Of a stretch of DNA of 64,000 nucleotides, positions 15,650-24,240 are shown one piece after another. Under the pieces are notes generated by a model. The model made no database searches. It saw nothing but the letters and a program-made list of their open reading frames with translations, and was not told the origin of the DNA. Numbering within the stretch: the stretch's first letter is position 1; each line of letters starts with the position of its first letter. Made by a program: the position numbers and the translations under genes. The stretch comes from Actinomadura opuntiae (GTDB lineage: Bacteria; Actinomycetota; Actinomycetes; Streptosporangiales; Streptosporangiaceae): positions 124,001-188,000 of the forward strand of contig NZ_JASNWF010000006.1 of NCBI RefSeq assembly GCF_030283205.1, in the 5' to 3' direction.

Positions 15650-15895
15650 TCAACTCTGTGAGCTCCAGAACTTGACGTACATCGGGGCTTTGAAGTCCGG
15701 GCCGGTCGGAACGTCGGTGAGCTTAACCAACGCGACTCCTCCTTCCGAGAGGTGCACGCCAGCACGACGAGAAGCCCCGGGGAGGGCCTTCGTGATATTG
15801 CCGCCCGCTTGGCTGCAGCTGGGACGAGTGAGCAGCCAGAACCCGAAGAGGACGATGGCCGCTCCGAGAACTGCGAGAAGCATGTAGTTGGGCAC
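15650..15895 (-). CDS. Small membrane protein of unknown function
   Basis: The 81-residue protein has one hydrophobic N-terminal helix (MLLAVLGAAIVLFGFWLL) and then a polar domain ending WSSQS. The start is GTG 15895 with CGGAG six bases upstream. The hydrophobic segment could be a signal anchor, placing the rest outside the cell. There are no recognisable motifs and no operon partner. It is probably a genuine small gene because the codon bias and the ribosome site agree. Confidence 0.55.
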   Translation of the reverse strand: MPNYMLLAVLGAAIVLFGFWLLTRPSCSQAGGNITKALPGASRRAGVHLSEGGVALVKLTDVPTGPDFKAPMYVKFWSSQS

Positions 15896-16425
15896 GTGGT
15901 CTCCGAGTCCGTTGGTGTTGCTATGACGGCAGGAGAGGCCAGGGGCGAGGCACGCCTTGCGGCTACATGAATGTAACGAGCGGCGTTCGGTGAATCACTC
16001 AAGGTGCTCTTCGTTCGCGACCGACGCCCGCTGCCAGAGGACGGTGCACGCCGGAGACGACGAGGACGAGCCACCGGTCACGCTGGCCGGGCTCGGTCGA
16101 TGCCGTGGCCGATGCGATCCGGTTTGGTAACCCGAACGCGGCTCCCACCTGGCCGGCCGTCTATTTCGCCTCCCCGGCGGTCGCCGATACCGTCACCCTC
16201 ATCGGGCCGCGCAGCCATGTGACCTCGGCTGATTGGACCGCCGAAGGATCCCTTACCGCGAGTCCACGCGCCCCGCCACAACGCGGACGGACCATGACAG
16301 ACCGACTCGGGTCTGTCCGCCGACACCGACGTCTTCGTCGCTCTACGCCCAAACCAACGGGGAATGGCGGCGCCGACGCCCGGCACCTGACCGGTGGCGC
16401 CTGACGTAATTGGATAAGGAGAGAC
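15896..16425. other. Intergenic region without a supportable gene
   Basis: These 530 bases hold the promoter area for the leftward small gene and for the beta-helix gene. The reading frames here lack consistent codon bias or a ribosome site. Short patches just before 16410 look coding-like but are interrupted, which could be debris of a phage gene. Confidence 0.4.
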
Positions 16426-17601
16426 ATGGGCGTCCCGTTCGACATAGCCCTGCCTGACCCAGACGGCAGCGGCAACACGTGGGACACCGCCGTCAACGGT
16501 GCACTGAATGCCGTCAAAGCCCGCATCAACAACGAGGCCATCGCGCGCGGCGTCCCACTGGACTCGTTCCCCGGAGCCAACGACGACGCCAAACTAGCCC
16601 ACGCACTGTCCTACGTATCCCAGCAGACGTACAAGCCGGCGATCGTGCTCGGGCAGCGCTCCATGGAGTTCAAACAGACCCGTCAAGTCTTCAACGGGCT
16701 CGCGTTCAAAGGCGCCATCACCGGCAACGAGTTCCGCTACAACCAGCGCGTCAGGATCAGCGTCCCAGGATCCGGGTGGCTCGACCTGCCCTCGGGCCAG
16801 ACCAAAGGTCTCTACATCGGCAACCTGAGTTTCGAAGGCGACTCGGACACCACGTTCTTCGTCGACCACGGCAACACCGGCCCCGTGTTGTGGGCGTCGC
16901 ACTTCGAGAACCTGGCGTTCAACCTCTTCAGACACGTGATGTGGGGTGCCCACACCGCAGTCACGTTCTCCGGCTTCTGGGACGTCAACAACAGCTACGA
17001 CACCCCCTTCAAACTGTGGGGCAGCGACAACACATACTGGACCGACGGGATGCTCATCGACTCCCCGAAAATGGGGGGCGGCAACCGTTACCACGTATGG
17101 CTGCCGAACATCACCAAAACCGTCGTCGGCCCCATCTTCATCACCGCGAAATCCAACATCTGCGGAATACGCCTCGACGGCGGCCGCGGCATCATCCTGG
17201 ACGGTGTCCGGTTCGACGCCCAAGCCCAGGCCGGTAATCCCACGTGGGGCAGCCAGCTCCTCATCACCGGCGGAAAGTTCGTCCGGGTCCGCGACTGCTG
17301 GTTCTACGGCGGCATGTCGCAGCCGAACTCCACCGGCCACACCAACCCCGCCCACGACAAGGGCATCCTCACGATCACCGGCGGAACCAACATCCTGATA
17401 GACGGCCCGATGTTCAGCGACGGCGACGGCTCCCAGCCCAACAAGACCGCGGCCGGTGCCCCGCACATCTACATCGGCGGCGGCTCCAAAATCCGTATCC
17501 ACGACATTCAGGCGAGCGGCACTCCCATAGTCAAGCGAGCGCCCTCCGTCTCCGCCAACACCATCGTCACCGACCCCGACGTCCCCGTGTCAGTCGACTA
17601 A
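16426..17601 (+). CDS. Phage-like right-handed beta-helix (tailspike/pectate-lyase-like) protein
   Basis: The 391-residue protein starts at ATG behind AAGGAG. After a 60-residue helical N terminus it consists of short repeating strands rich in Gly, Asn and aromatic residues (for example GLYIGNLSFEGDSDT, ITGGKFVRVRDCWFYGG, HIYIGGGSKIRIHDI). This is the pattern of a parallel beta-helix as in phage tailspikes and polysaccharide lyases. No signal peptide is visible, which favours a phage structural origin over a secreted lyase. Codon use is less GC-biased than its neighbours, and no other phage gene is nearby. It is probably an orphan from a lost prophage. The fold is fairly likely; the function is unknown. 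Confidence 0.6.
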   Translation: MGVPFDIALPDPDGSGNTWDTAVNGALNAVKARINNEAIARGVPLDSFPGANDDAKLAHALSYVSQQTYKPAIVLGQRSMEFKQTRQVFNGLAFKGAITGNEFRYNQRVRISVPGSGWLDLPSGQTKGLYIGNLSFEGDSDTTFFVDHGNTGPVLWASHFENLAFNLFRHVMWGAHTAVTFSGFWDVNNSYDTPFKLWGSDNTYWTDGMLIDSPKMGGGNRYHVWLPNITKTVVGPIFITAKSNICGIRLDGGRGIILDGVRFDAQAQAGNPTWGSQLLITGGKFVRVRDCWFYGGMSQPNSTGHTNPAHDKGILTITGGTNILIDGPMFSDGDGSQPNKTAAGAPHIYIGGGSKIRIHDIQASGTPIVKRAPSVSANTIVTDPDVPVSVD

Positions 17602-17843
17602 CCCCCGGCACAGGAACCGCCGCCGAATACATCCCCGCCGGTAGCCCCCAGAAGCTCAAGCCCGAAAACCGAACCAACGCACCCTGCCAGCCCACCAACG
17701 CCGCCCCAGCACACCCTGTAAGACTCGCCCATGCTCCAGCTGACGGCCGGGCCCACCAGCCACTCCGATGCTGTCGCAACGGAGGTTCGTGCGCTCGTGG
17801 GCCGGCCTGTTCCTCGCGCGCACCATCTGTGTGCGTATCGAGA

Positions 17844-18080
17844 TCACTTGGAATTTCGCGAGTGACGATGCTTCCATGAGTGGCGGATTTCGATCTCCTC
17901 CCGATCATAACGTGAGAATATCGCTAAACCAAGGCCGACGAAACCTATTGCGCCGACTGTGAATACTATGGCGAACGGGAGAATTCCGAAGTAAATACCG
18001 ATAGGCATTGATGCAAGCACGATTGCAAGGGAAAGTGCCCAACTGGTTGCGATCTTCTTTTCTGGCCTTCTGATTTTCAC
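17844..18080 (-). CDS. Small two-helix membrane protein; possible RHS immunity protein
   Basis: The 78-residue protein starts at GTG 18080 with GGAGGA five bases upstream. It has two hydrophobic helices (about residues 12-32 and 36-58) and a charged tail (RYDREEIEIRHSWKHRHS). It lies directly downstream of the RHS gene on the same strand, where immunity genes for polymorphic toxins normally sit. The RHS protein ends in a hydrophobic tip, and a membrane immunity protein would suit such a toxin. Its base composition is clearly lower in GC than its surroundings. The function is inferred from position only. Confidence 0.5.
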   Translation of the reverse strand: MKIRRPEKKIATSWALSLAIVLASMPIGIYFGILPFAIVFTVGAIGFVGLGLAIFSRYDREEIEIRHSWKHRHSRNSK

Positions 18081-18094
18081 GGTTCCTCCGAGTG

Positions 18095-18127
18095 GACGAC
18101 CCCGCGGCGCCATGCCGCGGGGTCGTC
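18095..18127. terminator. 14-bp stem hairpin downstream of the RHS gene
   Basis: A perfect 14-bp GC-rich stem with a 5-base loop lies 12 bases after the RHS stop and 15 bases before the start of the small membrane protein gene. It likely terminates or attenuates RHS transcription. Read-through could still supply the downstream gene. Confidence 0.7.
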
Positions 18128-18138
18128 GTATCACCGGA

Positions 18139-21100
18139 TCAGGGAATGGGAATACCCAGACAGCTCGTTGCGTAATCCGTCGTCCCAGCGGCCGCCGCGA
18201 CGAAGGCCCCGGCAACGACGAGGGATCCTCCACCGGTCGGTGGCGCGGTAAGGATGGCGCCTCCGAGCGCCAGGATGCCACCGGTCATCCACAGCACTCC
18301 CGAGGTGCAACTCTGCCCCGTGGGGTCGATGAACGTTGTGGGGTTGTCGCTTGCATAGGAGTAGAGATTGCCGTTGGTGGGGTCGGCGAGTCTAGTGATG
18401 GTGTCCTGTTGGGTGAAGCTCCCTTGTCCGGGGGTGTAGTAGCGGTGGGAGAGGTAGAGGTTGTTGGTGGCGGGGTCGGATAGGGCGCCGGTGTAGCCGA
18501 GAAGGTTCGGGTCACCGTTGGTTTTGCCGGATTGTTCTCCGTAGGGCGTGTAGGCGTAGCCGCCTGCTTTGACGCCCGCGGGGTTGACGGTGGCCACGAC
18601 CGAGCCAAGGCCGTCGGTGGCGTAGGCCGTTTCGGTGCCTGTGACGTTGGCGGCCAGGGGTGTGCCGGAGTCATCGCGTTCGATGTAAGTGGTGACGCCA
18701 CCTGAGGTGTAAGAGATCGGGGTGGTGGCTGTCCCGTACACGATGCTGGTGCCGCCGACCTTGACGAGTTCGCTTTGGTCGGGGCCGGCGTAGGTGTAGG
18801 CGGTGGTGGTGTTGCCGACCTTTGTCTGGGTCAGTTGCTGCGCGGCGTTGTAGGTCATCTGGGTCACGGTCGGGGAGGAGGTCTGGTTGCCTGCGGCGTC
18901 GTAGCCGTACCCCGATGAGGTGATCTGATTCGCCGAGTTGAACGTGAGGGTTTGGGTGGTGGTGCCGTCGACGGTCTGGCTGGTGCGGTTGCCGTCGTCG
19001 TCGTAGGCGTAGCCGTAGTCGTGGCCGTTGACGCCGGTGGCTTTGGTGAGCCGGTTGCCCTTGTCGTAGGTGTAGACGCTGGACTTGTTCGCGGCGTTGT
19101 CGGTGGACCATTGCCGCAGGCCGGTGTCGTCACCGGTAGCAGTGGAGCAGCCTTGGCCGTCGACGTGTTTGGCGTAGCAATAGGACAGGTCGGAGATGGC
19201 CGGGTTGCTGGCTGAGTTGCCAGTGGTCTTGACGCGGGTGACGCGATCGGACTTGTCGTAGCTGGTGACGGTGTGCATCGACCAGGACGGTCCGCTGGAG
19301 GCGTAGTTGAAGTAGGTGTCGGTGCGGTTGCCGTCGTCGTCGTATTTGAAGGTCCACTGCTTGCCGGTGGCGTCGGTCATCGAGGCCAGCAGGTTGCGGA
19401 CCGAGTGCACGTAGTGGTCGGTGCCGCGCCCGTCGAGCTGGTTGACCAGGTTCCCGGCCGCGTCGTACTGCCAGTCGATCTCCCCGCCGCCGGAGGCCGA
19501 CTGGCGGGCTGCAACGAGGTTGCGGGCGGTGTAGCCGAAGGTGGTGGTGCCGGCGGCGCCGGTGCGGGTGAGGACGTTGCCGGCCTTGTCGTAGGTGTAG
19601 GTCACGGTCGGGGTGCCGTCGGAGTAGGCGATGGTCAGGACGCGGTCGTCATCGTCGTAGGTGTAGCTGGTCTTCTTGCCGTTGCCGTCGGTGACGGTGG
19701 CGACGCGACCGTAGCCGTCGTAGGTGGAGGTCTTCTTCTTCAGGGTGTTGCCGGACGGCGGGGTGACGGCGGCGAGTTGGTGGTGGCCGTCGTAGGAGTA
19801 GGTGGTGGAGTTGGTGTCGTTCTTGGGGTCGGTGGAGTCCTTGACGGTGCCGTCGTCGTTGTAGGACACCTTCGCCGTGGCGGCCAGCGCGTTCTTGGTC
19901 GAGGTCTGGTTGCCGGCGCCGTTGTAGGTGTAGGTGGTGGAGTTGCCCTGGGTGTCGGTGCCGGCCGAGGGCTGGTAGGCCGCGGTGGGGTTCTGGCTGG
20001 TGGGTGAGTTGCCGTAGGTCAGCGACGCCGACGCCCCGGTCGGGGAGACGGTCTTGGTGAGGGATTCGCCGTTGTTGGCGCCGAAGGTGTTGGTGGTCAG
20101 GCCGCCGTTGGCGTTGGTGTAGGAGGCGATGTCGCTGAAGGGGGTGTAGGTCTTGGACCGGGTGTTGCCGGCCGGGTCGACGGTCTTGGTGACCCGGGCG
20201 TTGTCGTTGATGGTGTAGGTGGTGTGCGGGACGTCGGCGACCGCTTTGGACTGGTCGGTGTTGGGGTCGGCGACCTGGGTCTGGGTGGCCGAGGGGTAGG
20301 CCAGCCGGGTGATCTGGGAGGAGGACTCCCCGAGCTGGGTGACGGCCTGGACGCGGTGGCCCGAGTCGTAGCTCAGGTTGGTGGTCTTGCCCTTGCCGTT
20401 GGTGATCGACGACAGGTTCCCTGCGCTGTCGTAGCCGAACTTGGTCACCTCACCGGCGGCCTCCTGGATCTGGCCGAGCCGGCGCGAGGCGTCGTAGGTG
20501 TAGACGACGATGCGCTGGCCGCCGTTGCCGTCGTCCTCGGTATAGCTGGTCAGCGGCCCGTCATACACACCCACCTTGATCTGCCGACCGGTCGACTCGC
20601 CCTTGGGCTTGTAGGTGATCGCCGACACATGCCCGCCGGTGTAGCTGAAGTCGGTGGTGTTGCCGTTGCGGTCCACCACCTTGGAGGGCAGCCCGGAGGA
20701 GTCGAAGTAACTCTGCTGCCCCGAACCGTGGTCCAGGTACTTCCAGCCGCCACCGGACTGGCTGGTCAGGTCACCCTTGAACTCCTTGGGCGTGCTGTAA
20801 CCCGACCCGGACGGGGTGAACACCCCCGACACCCCGTCGGGCCCGGCGTAGGTGACGGAGTTGTCGCTGTTCTTGTACAGCCGCACGTCCTCACCCAGCC
20901 TGGTCCGCCAGCCGGGCGAGATGACGCCGGTGGGGACGTCGGCGGCGTGCAGCAGGCTGTTGTAGACCGCGCCGACGGTGACGTTGCCGCCGATTCCCGG
21001 CAGCGACATGTCGGTGGAGCGGACCATCGCGTCGCCGGATCCGACGTTCACCTTCAACTGCAGGTTGTCGGCCAGGTTGAACGACAGGAACGTGCCGTTG

Positions 21101-21447
21101 CGGACCGGTCCGATCCCCACCGGCACCGACGCCGCCGCCGCGGCGGCGGCCTTGGGAGTCGCAGACCCGCCCGGGTTGGGAGCGGTCTTGGTAGGGGCGT
21201 AGGTCGGGATCTTCGTGCGGGCGGGGTCGCCGACGGTGCTGGGGGAGACCAGGCGTACCGGTCCGCGCTTGGACGGTCCGAGTTTGGGCTTGTCGGCGTG
21301 CGGCGAGCCGATCTCGGGATACAGGTGCTGGAACTGGAACGGTGTGGCCTTGGGGCGTGGCTTGGCGTCAGCGGCACCGGGCACGGCCACCAAAGTGGCG
21401 GCCGTCAGGATCGATGCGGTGACACACGCCATAACACGACGTGACAC
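18139..21447 (-). CDS. Secreted RHS/YD-repeat protein with hydrophobic C-terminal tip
   Basis: The protein has 1,102 residues. GTG 21447 was chosen because AAGGAG lies six bases upstream and the resulting N terminus is a clean signal peptide (VMACVTASILTAATLVAVPGAADA) ending near residue 28. A long series of YD repeats (patterns such as YDAAGNLV, YTYDKAGNVL, YAYDDDGNRT) spans about residues 250-950. The RHS core end is seen as LYLSHRYYTPGQGSF, then YSYASDNPTTFIDPTG. After the core only about 55 residues remain, rich in Gly/Ala/Leu, with two hydrophobic stretches. In polymorphic toxins this post-core segment is the effector, so a membrane-active tip is possible. Degenerate, non-toxic RHS proteins are also common in actinomycetes. 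Confidence 0.9.
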   Translation of the reverse strand: MSRRVMACVTASILTAATLVAVPGAADAKPRPKATPFQFQHLYPEIGSPHADKPKLGPSKRGPVRLVSPSTVGDPARTKIPTYAPTKTAPNPGGSATPKAAAAAAASVPVGIGPVRNGTFLSFNLADNLQLKVNVGSGDAMVRSTDMSLPGIGGNVTVGAVYNSLLHAADVPTGVISPGWRTRLGEDVRLYKNSDNSVTYAGPDGVSGVFTPSGSGYSTPKEFKGDLTSQSGGGWKYLDHGSGQQSYFDSSGLPSKVVDRNGNTTDFSYTGGHVSAITYKPKGESTGRQIKVGVYDGPLTSYTEDDGNGGQRIVVYTYDASRRLGQIQEAAGEVTKFGYDSAGNLSSITNGKGKTTNLSYDSGHRVQAVTQLGESSSQITRLAYPSATQTQVADPNTDQSKAVADVPHTTYTINDNARVTKTVDPAGNTRSKTYTPFSDIASYTNANGGLTTNTFGANNGESLTKTVSPTGASASLTYGNSPTSQNPTAAYQPSAGTDTQGNSTTYTYNGAGNQTSTKNALAATAKVSYNDDGTVKDSTDPKNDTNSTTYSYDGHHQLAAVTPPSGNTLKKKTSTYDGYGRVATVTDGNGKKTSYTYDDDDRVLTIAYSDGTPTVTYTYDKAGNVLTRTGAAGTTTFGYTARNLVAARQSASGGGEIDWQYDAAGNLVNQLDGRGTDHYVHSVRNLLASMTDATGKQWTFKYDDDGNRTDTYFNYASSGPSWSMHTVTSYDKSDRVTRVKTTGNSASNPAISDLSYCYAKHVDGQGCSTATGDDTGLRQWSTDNAANKSSVYTYDKGNRLTKATGVNGHDYGYAYDDDGNRTSQTVDGTTTQTLTFNSANQITSSGYGYDAAGNQTSSPTVTQMTYNAAQQLTQTKVGNTTTAYTYAGPDQSELVKVGGTSIVYGTATTPISYTSGGVTTYIERDDSGTPLAANVTGTETAYATDGLGSVVATVNPAGVKAGGYAYTPYGEQSGKTNGDPNLLGYTGALSDPATNNLYLSHRYYTPGQGSFTQQDTITRLADPTNGNLYSYASDNPTTFIDPTGQSCTSGVLWMTGGILALGGAILTAPPTGGGSLVVAGAFVAAAAGTTDYATSCLGIPIP

Positions 21448-21640
21448 TCGATACTCCTTTTTGGGCATGGGAGAACACGCCATTGACGGGCTGCTTCCGT
21501 GGTCGCGTCTTGCTCTTTCTGCGAGGGGTTTTTAGGGCATGCGAAAGGACCGTCGCGGAGAACGTGCTCAGGTAATGGGAGGCCCGTGTTTCAGGGCAGG
21601 GTGAATCGCCTGTCGGGCAATGAGCGCGGCAGGAGTGGAG

Positions 21641-21937
21641 TTAACGGCGAGGATGGATGACGGCGGCGCAGTCTTCGCAGGCCAGCACGGTGGTTCCATC
21701 GGGCAGCGCGCCTACCTGCACGCGCGGCAACGGAAACCGCTTATGACACACCACGCAGGCCCGACCAAGACGCTGGGGAGCCGTTAAAGACGCCGGATCA
21801 ACGATCACCGGATCGACACGCCTCAAGGGCTGAATCGCCCTGGCACGCCTACGGTGACGATGGGCATTCCCTGTCTCCTGTTCTGCGGGGTGCAGTCCAG
21901 TAGTTTCCAGATAGCAAGGAACAACAACAGAGATCAT
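21641..21937 (-). CDS. Small Cys4 zinc-ribbon-like protein
   Basis: The 98-residue frame ends in a compact putative zinc site, CVVCHKRF and then, 18 residues on, CEDCAAVIHPRR. The N-terminal 60 residues are basic and poorly conserved in character. The start is uncertain: ATG 21937 has no clear ribosome site, and an out-of-frame ATG behind GGAGACAGGG lies inside. Small Cys4 proteins of this look occur widely in actinomycetes, with no known function. It stands alone, divergent from nothing recognisable. Confidence 0.5.
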   Translation of the reverse strand: MISVVVPCYLETTGLHPAEQETGNAHRHRRRARAIQPLRRVDPVIVDPASLTAPQRLGRACVVCHKRFPLPRVQVGALPDGTTVLACEDCAAVIHPRR

Positions 21938-22369
21938 GCGCCGCGGTCAGGTACTAGTAAAGACCCTTTTTGGTTAACGAGAGTGACACTCTGTGAGCGC
22001 AGCGCCTGGAGACGAGGGATGGCTCGCAACGCGAAGGCAAACGCAAGGTAAAGACGGCTGCTTGCGGCGAAACTTTCACTGACGCGGACGCTGCACCTGC
22101 AGCACGACGGCCCCAGCAGGTCACATCTGTGACTTGCATCACACTTTGGGAGGCTGGTGGGCTCGAGGAGCGGGTGGACGAGTTGGGCACGCCAAGATCA
22201 CTTGGCCTGCGACCACCTGCGGACCCGCCTCGCCGACGTCATCGCCGCATGGAAGGCTCGCACTCGCAACAGTGAAGAGGAGCAGGCTCAGCCGGTTGTC
22301 GAGTAGCTCGTTGCGAGGAGCCTTGCCCTGCCGACTCGCACAACGAGTCACGATCTGTACTTCCCGCTG
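21938..22369 (+). pseudogene. Degenerate region with coding fragments
   Basis: No intact gene is visible. A coding-like fragment on the plus strand reads ITLWEAGGLEERVDELG, then shifts frame to continue as CDHLRTRLADVIAAWK and stops at about 22306. This pattern fits a small decayed gene with a frameshift near 22190. The rest (21938-22080) is lower in GC and shows nothing recognisable. Confidence 0.35.
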
Positions 22370-23094
22370 CTAGGAGGCGCACTTACGTTCAGCGGCAGCT
22401 CCCGCCTCGGTGGCCGGGGCGCGGCGGTGCCGGTGACCACACCTGGGAGCACAGTCCCAGTAGAGGCGGCCGTCGTCGGTTTTCCAGTAACGAACCGATG
22501 GTGCCCGCCTGCCCGCCTGCGTGGCGGCTTCCAGCGCGCCGCCAGCGTTCCTCGATGTGGAAGCCATGGCACCCGTTCGGGCGCTTCTCGACCGAGTGTT
22601 CGCACAGGGCGATCGCCAGAACCTGGGCCGAGAGAGCGGGTATGGGTGCGTAGATCGGCTCGGGCTGCCCGAGGCCGGCTTGACCAGCGTGCGGTAGAGC
22701 CTCTCGTAGTCCGTGCGTCCTCGTCGACCTGGGTGATGGTGTCGCCTTGCGGCTCTGAAAAGACCTCGGCGGTACCCGGTTGCGCGGGAACGCCGCCAGG
22801 GAGGCGAGGTAGCAGTAGAAGCTACAGACCTGCCCGGGTCCCTTTCCTGGTGGTGCTTGCGGACGTGCTCGGCGTACTCGGTGAGGAGATGGTTCAGGGC
22901 GTCGGCATCCTGGAGGTGCCGGGTCGGGCCGGGCAGTCACCCACGAGACGCCTCAGGTACAGCTGGAGTCCGCGGGTGTCGCCGATGCGGCGCGCGTATT
23001 CGATCTGCTTGCGGACCTCGGTGAGTTCCCGTGGTGAATGATCTTGGCGAACGAAACGCTCCCGGCTGTGGTCGGAGGCGTTTTCGCAGGTCAA
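22370..23094 (-). pseudogene. Frameshifted pseudogene of an unknown actinobacterial protein
   Basis: Coding-quality segments follow each other on the minus strand in different frames: RELTEVRKQIEYARRIGDTR near 23020-22960, ALNHLLTEYAEHVRKHHQER near 22890-22850, IYAPIPALSAQVLAIALC and then CHGFHIEERWRR near 22650-22550, and VRYWKTDDGRLYWDC near 22490-22450. At least three frameshifts are needed to join them. No single frame covers the region. The original product is not recognised. It lies just outside attL of the integrated element, so it may be debris of an earlier insertion. Confidence 0.5.
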
Positions 23095-23110
23095 AGCCGT
23101 CTTCTTGGTG

Positions 23111-23154
23111 GCGCCTCCGGCAGGATTCGAACCTGCGACACCCGCTTTAGGAGG
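23111..23154. repeat. attL: attL: displaced 3' end of tRNA-Arg(CCU)
   Basis: These 44 bases match 45935-45978 at 42 positions. They contain the T-arm, variable loop and 3' half of the anticodon arm of the tRNA-Arg on the minus strand, without a 5' half. This is the original chromosomal 3' end displaced by integration. Its acceptor strand (CGGAGGC) would pair perfectly with the 5' strand GCCTCCG of the tRNA at 45937-46009. Confidence 0.9.
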
Positions 23155-23431
23155 GTGATCCCCGCCGTGAGGGCGGGCTTGGAGAAGATCGGTCTAGCGA
23201 GGTTTTCGCAGCTCAGCGGCTATGTGTCGTGTGGTCTGCTGTGGTCTGGTGAAGTGCACCGAGTGGCCGATAGTGCCATCAGCGTGCCATCACGGCACCA
23301 CCCGCGCGGCCCCCCGATCAAGGTCCGGTGCGCCCTCGGGCGCGCCCGCCGCCCAGACATGAGGCGGCCCCGGACGCGGTGATCAAAGCACCGGCCGGGG
23401 CCTTGATCCGACCCCGTGGAGGTCGAACCCA
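23155..23431. other. Left terminal non-coding arm with integrase arm-site candidates
   Basis: There is no gene. At 23273-23292 two copies of GTGCCATC occur (GTGCCATCAGCGTGCCATCA). A near match lies beside attR at 45836-45852, which suggests arm-type binding sites for the integrase or excisionase. A GC-rich hairpin (23364-23400) precedes the first gene. Confidence 0.5.
23364..23400. repeat. Hairpin leader, copy 1
   Basis: GGCCCCGG and CCGGGGCC form an 8-bp stem upstream of the gene at 23432. About 50 bases around it are closely repeated at 29430-29480, upstream of the gene at 29497. It could be a terminator/attenuator for incoming transcription, or a structured leader. Confidence 0.5.
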
Positions 23432-24046
23432 ATGCAGAACCCTACGGCCCGTTGCGCCTTCCCCTGGTGCACGGGCGAGCACGACACGACGACGTTGTTC
23501 ATCCGGCACCGCGCGGACGTCGGCACGACCAGCGCCCAGGGCGAGGCCCTGACGGTGTCCCTGCGCGCCGAGGAGACCCACGGAGGGGAGCCGGGTCTCT
23601 CGGCTGGCGTCGCGGTCCGGTGGCCGCACACTGCCCCCTACAGCGAGCACGGCGGCGAGGTCGATGGGCTGGACGTCACCGCGGACGAGGCCGACGCGCT
23701 CGCCGAGCTGCTGACGCGCGCGGCCGCGCGGCTCCGCGGCGACCAGGCGACCGGACTCCCGTCCGACGTCGGGCCGTACGAGGACGAGCAGCAGGCCGCC
23801 GACACCGTGCGCGAGGCGTACGGGGACGTGACCGACCTCGGCACCATGGGCCGGTTCAACAAGGCACGGCTGAACGCGGCATGCATGGCCGCCGGCGTCC
23901 GCCTCGGCGCGCACGACCGCCGCATCCTCGCGTGGCTGGCCGGGTGGGAACCGGAGACCGTCGCGGTCGTCGTCGGCCTGGTCGCCCGCGCCGGACGCGC
24001 CGCCGTCGACGGGCGTCCCGAGCAGAGCGGGGAGGACGGCCGATGA
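23432..24046 (+). CDS. AICE protein with N-terminal DUF6907-like Cys/His domain
   Basis: The 204-residue protein begins CAFPWCTGEHD, the metal-site-like start of the DUF6907 family common in actinomycete mobile elements. A beta-rich middle follows, then a helical C terminus (MGRFNKARLNAACMAAGVRLGAHDRRILAWLAGWEPET) that looks like a small helix-turn-helix or protein-interaction module. ATG follows GGAGG. It overlaps the next gene by ATGA and opens the transfer operon. Function unknown. Confidence 0.8.
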   Translation: MQNPTARCAFPWCTGEHDTTTLFIRHRADVGTTSAQGEALTVSLRAEETHGGEPGLSAGVAVRWPHTAPYSEHGGEVDGLDVTADEADALAELLTRAAARLRGDQATGLPSDVGPYEDEQQAADTVREAYGDVTDLGTMGRFNKARLNAACMAAGVRLGAHDRRILAWLAGWEPETVAVVVGLVARAGRAAVDGRPEQSGEDGR

Positions 24047-24240
24047 CCGCGCCGCTGAACCCCGACACCGGCGGGCAGCTCGCCGGGCACCCGTTCATCG
24101 AGCGGGCCCGCCGCGCCCTCGCCGAGTCCAAGGCCACGCAACCGACTGGGAACGGCGTCGAGTCCGCCGGGTGGTGGGGGCGGCTGGAGTCCGCGCTCGA
24201 GCACGTCCTCGCCGCGATCGACGAGGGGGCCGGCCGATGA
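24043..24240 (+). CDS. Small AICE protein of unknown function
   Basis: This 65-residue, mostly helical protein is translationally coupled at both ends by ATGA overlaps with its neighbours. It has no membrane segment or known motif. Its codon usage matches the operon, so it is very probably expressed. It lies between the DUF6907-like and DUF1707 genes of the transfer operon. Confidence 0.7.
   Translation: MTAPLNPDTGGQLAGHPFIERARRALAESKATQPTGNGVESAGWWGRLESALEHVLAAIDEGAGR

Noticed and set aside
16078..16404. Short overlapping frames of about 100 codons on both strands before the beta-helix gene
   Set aside because: Translation is low-complexity, starts lack ribosome sites and the frames conflict with each other.
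18139..21447. Tandem DNA repeats in the RHS gene as a separate repeat element
   Set aside because: They are the coding pattern of degenerate YD repeats and not nearly identical DNA copies.
23111..23154. A second tRNA-Arg gene
   Set aside because: Only the 3' half is present. The bases beyond it do not form a D-arm or 5' acceptor strand, so it is the displaced att copy.
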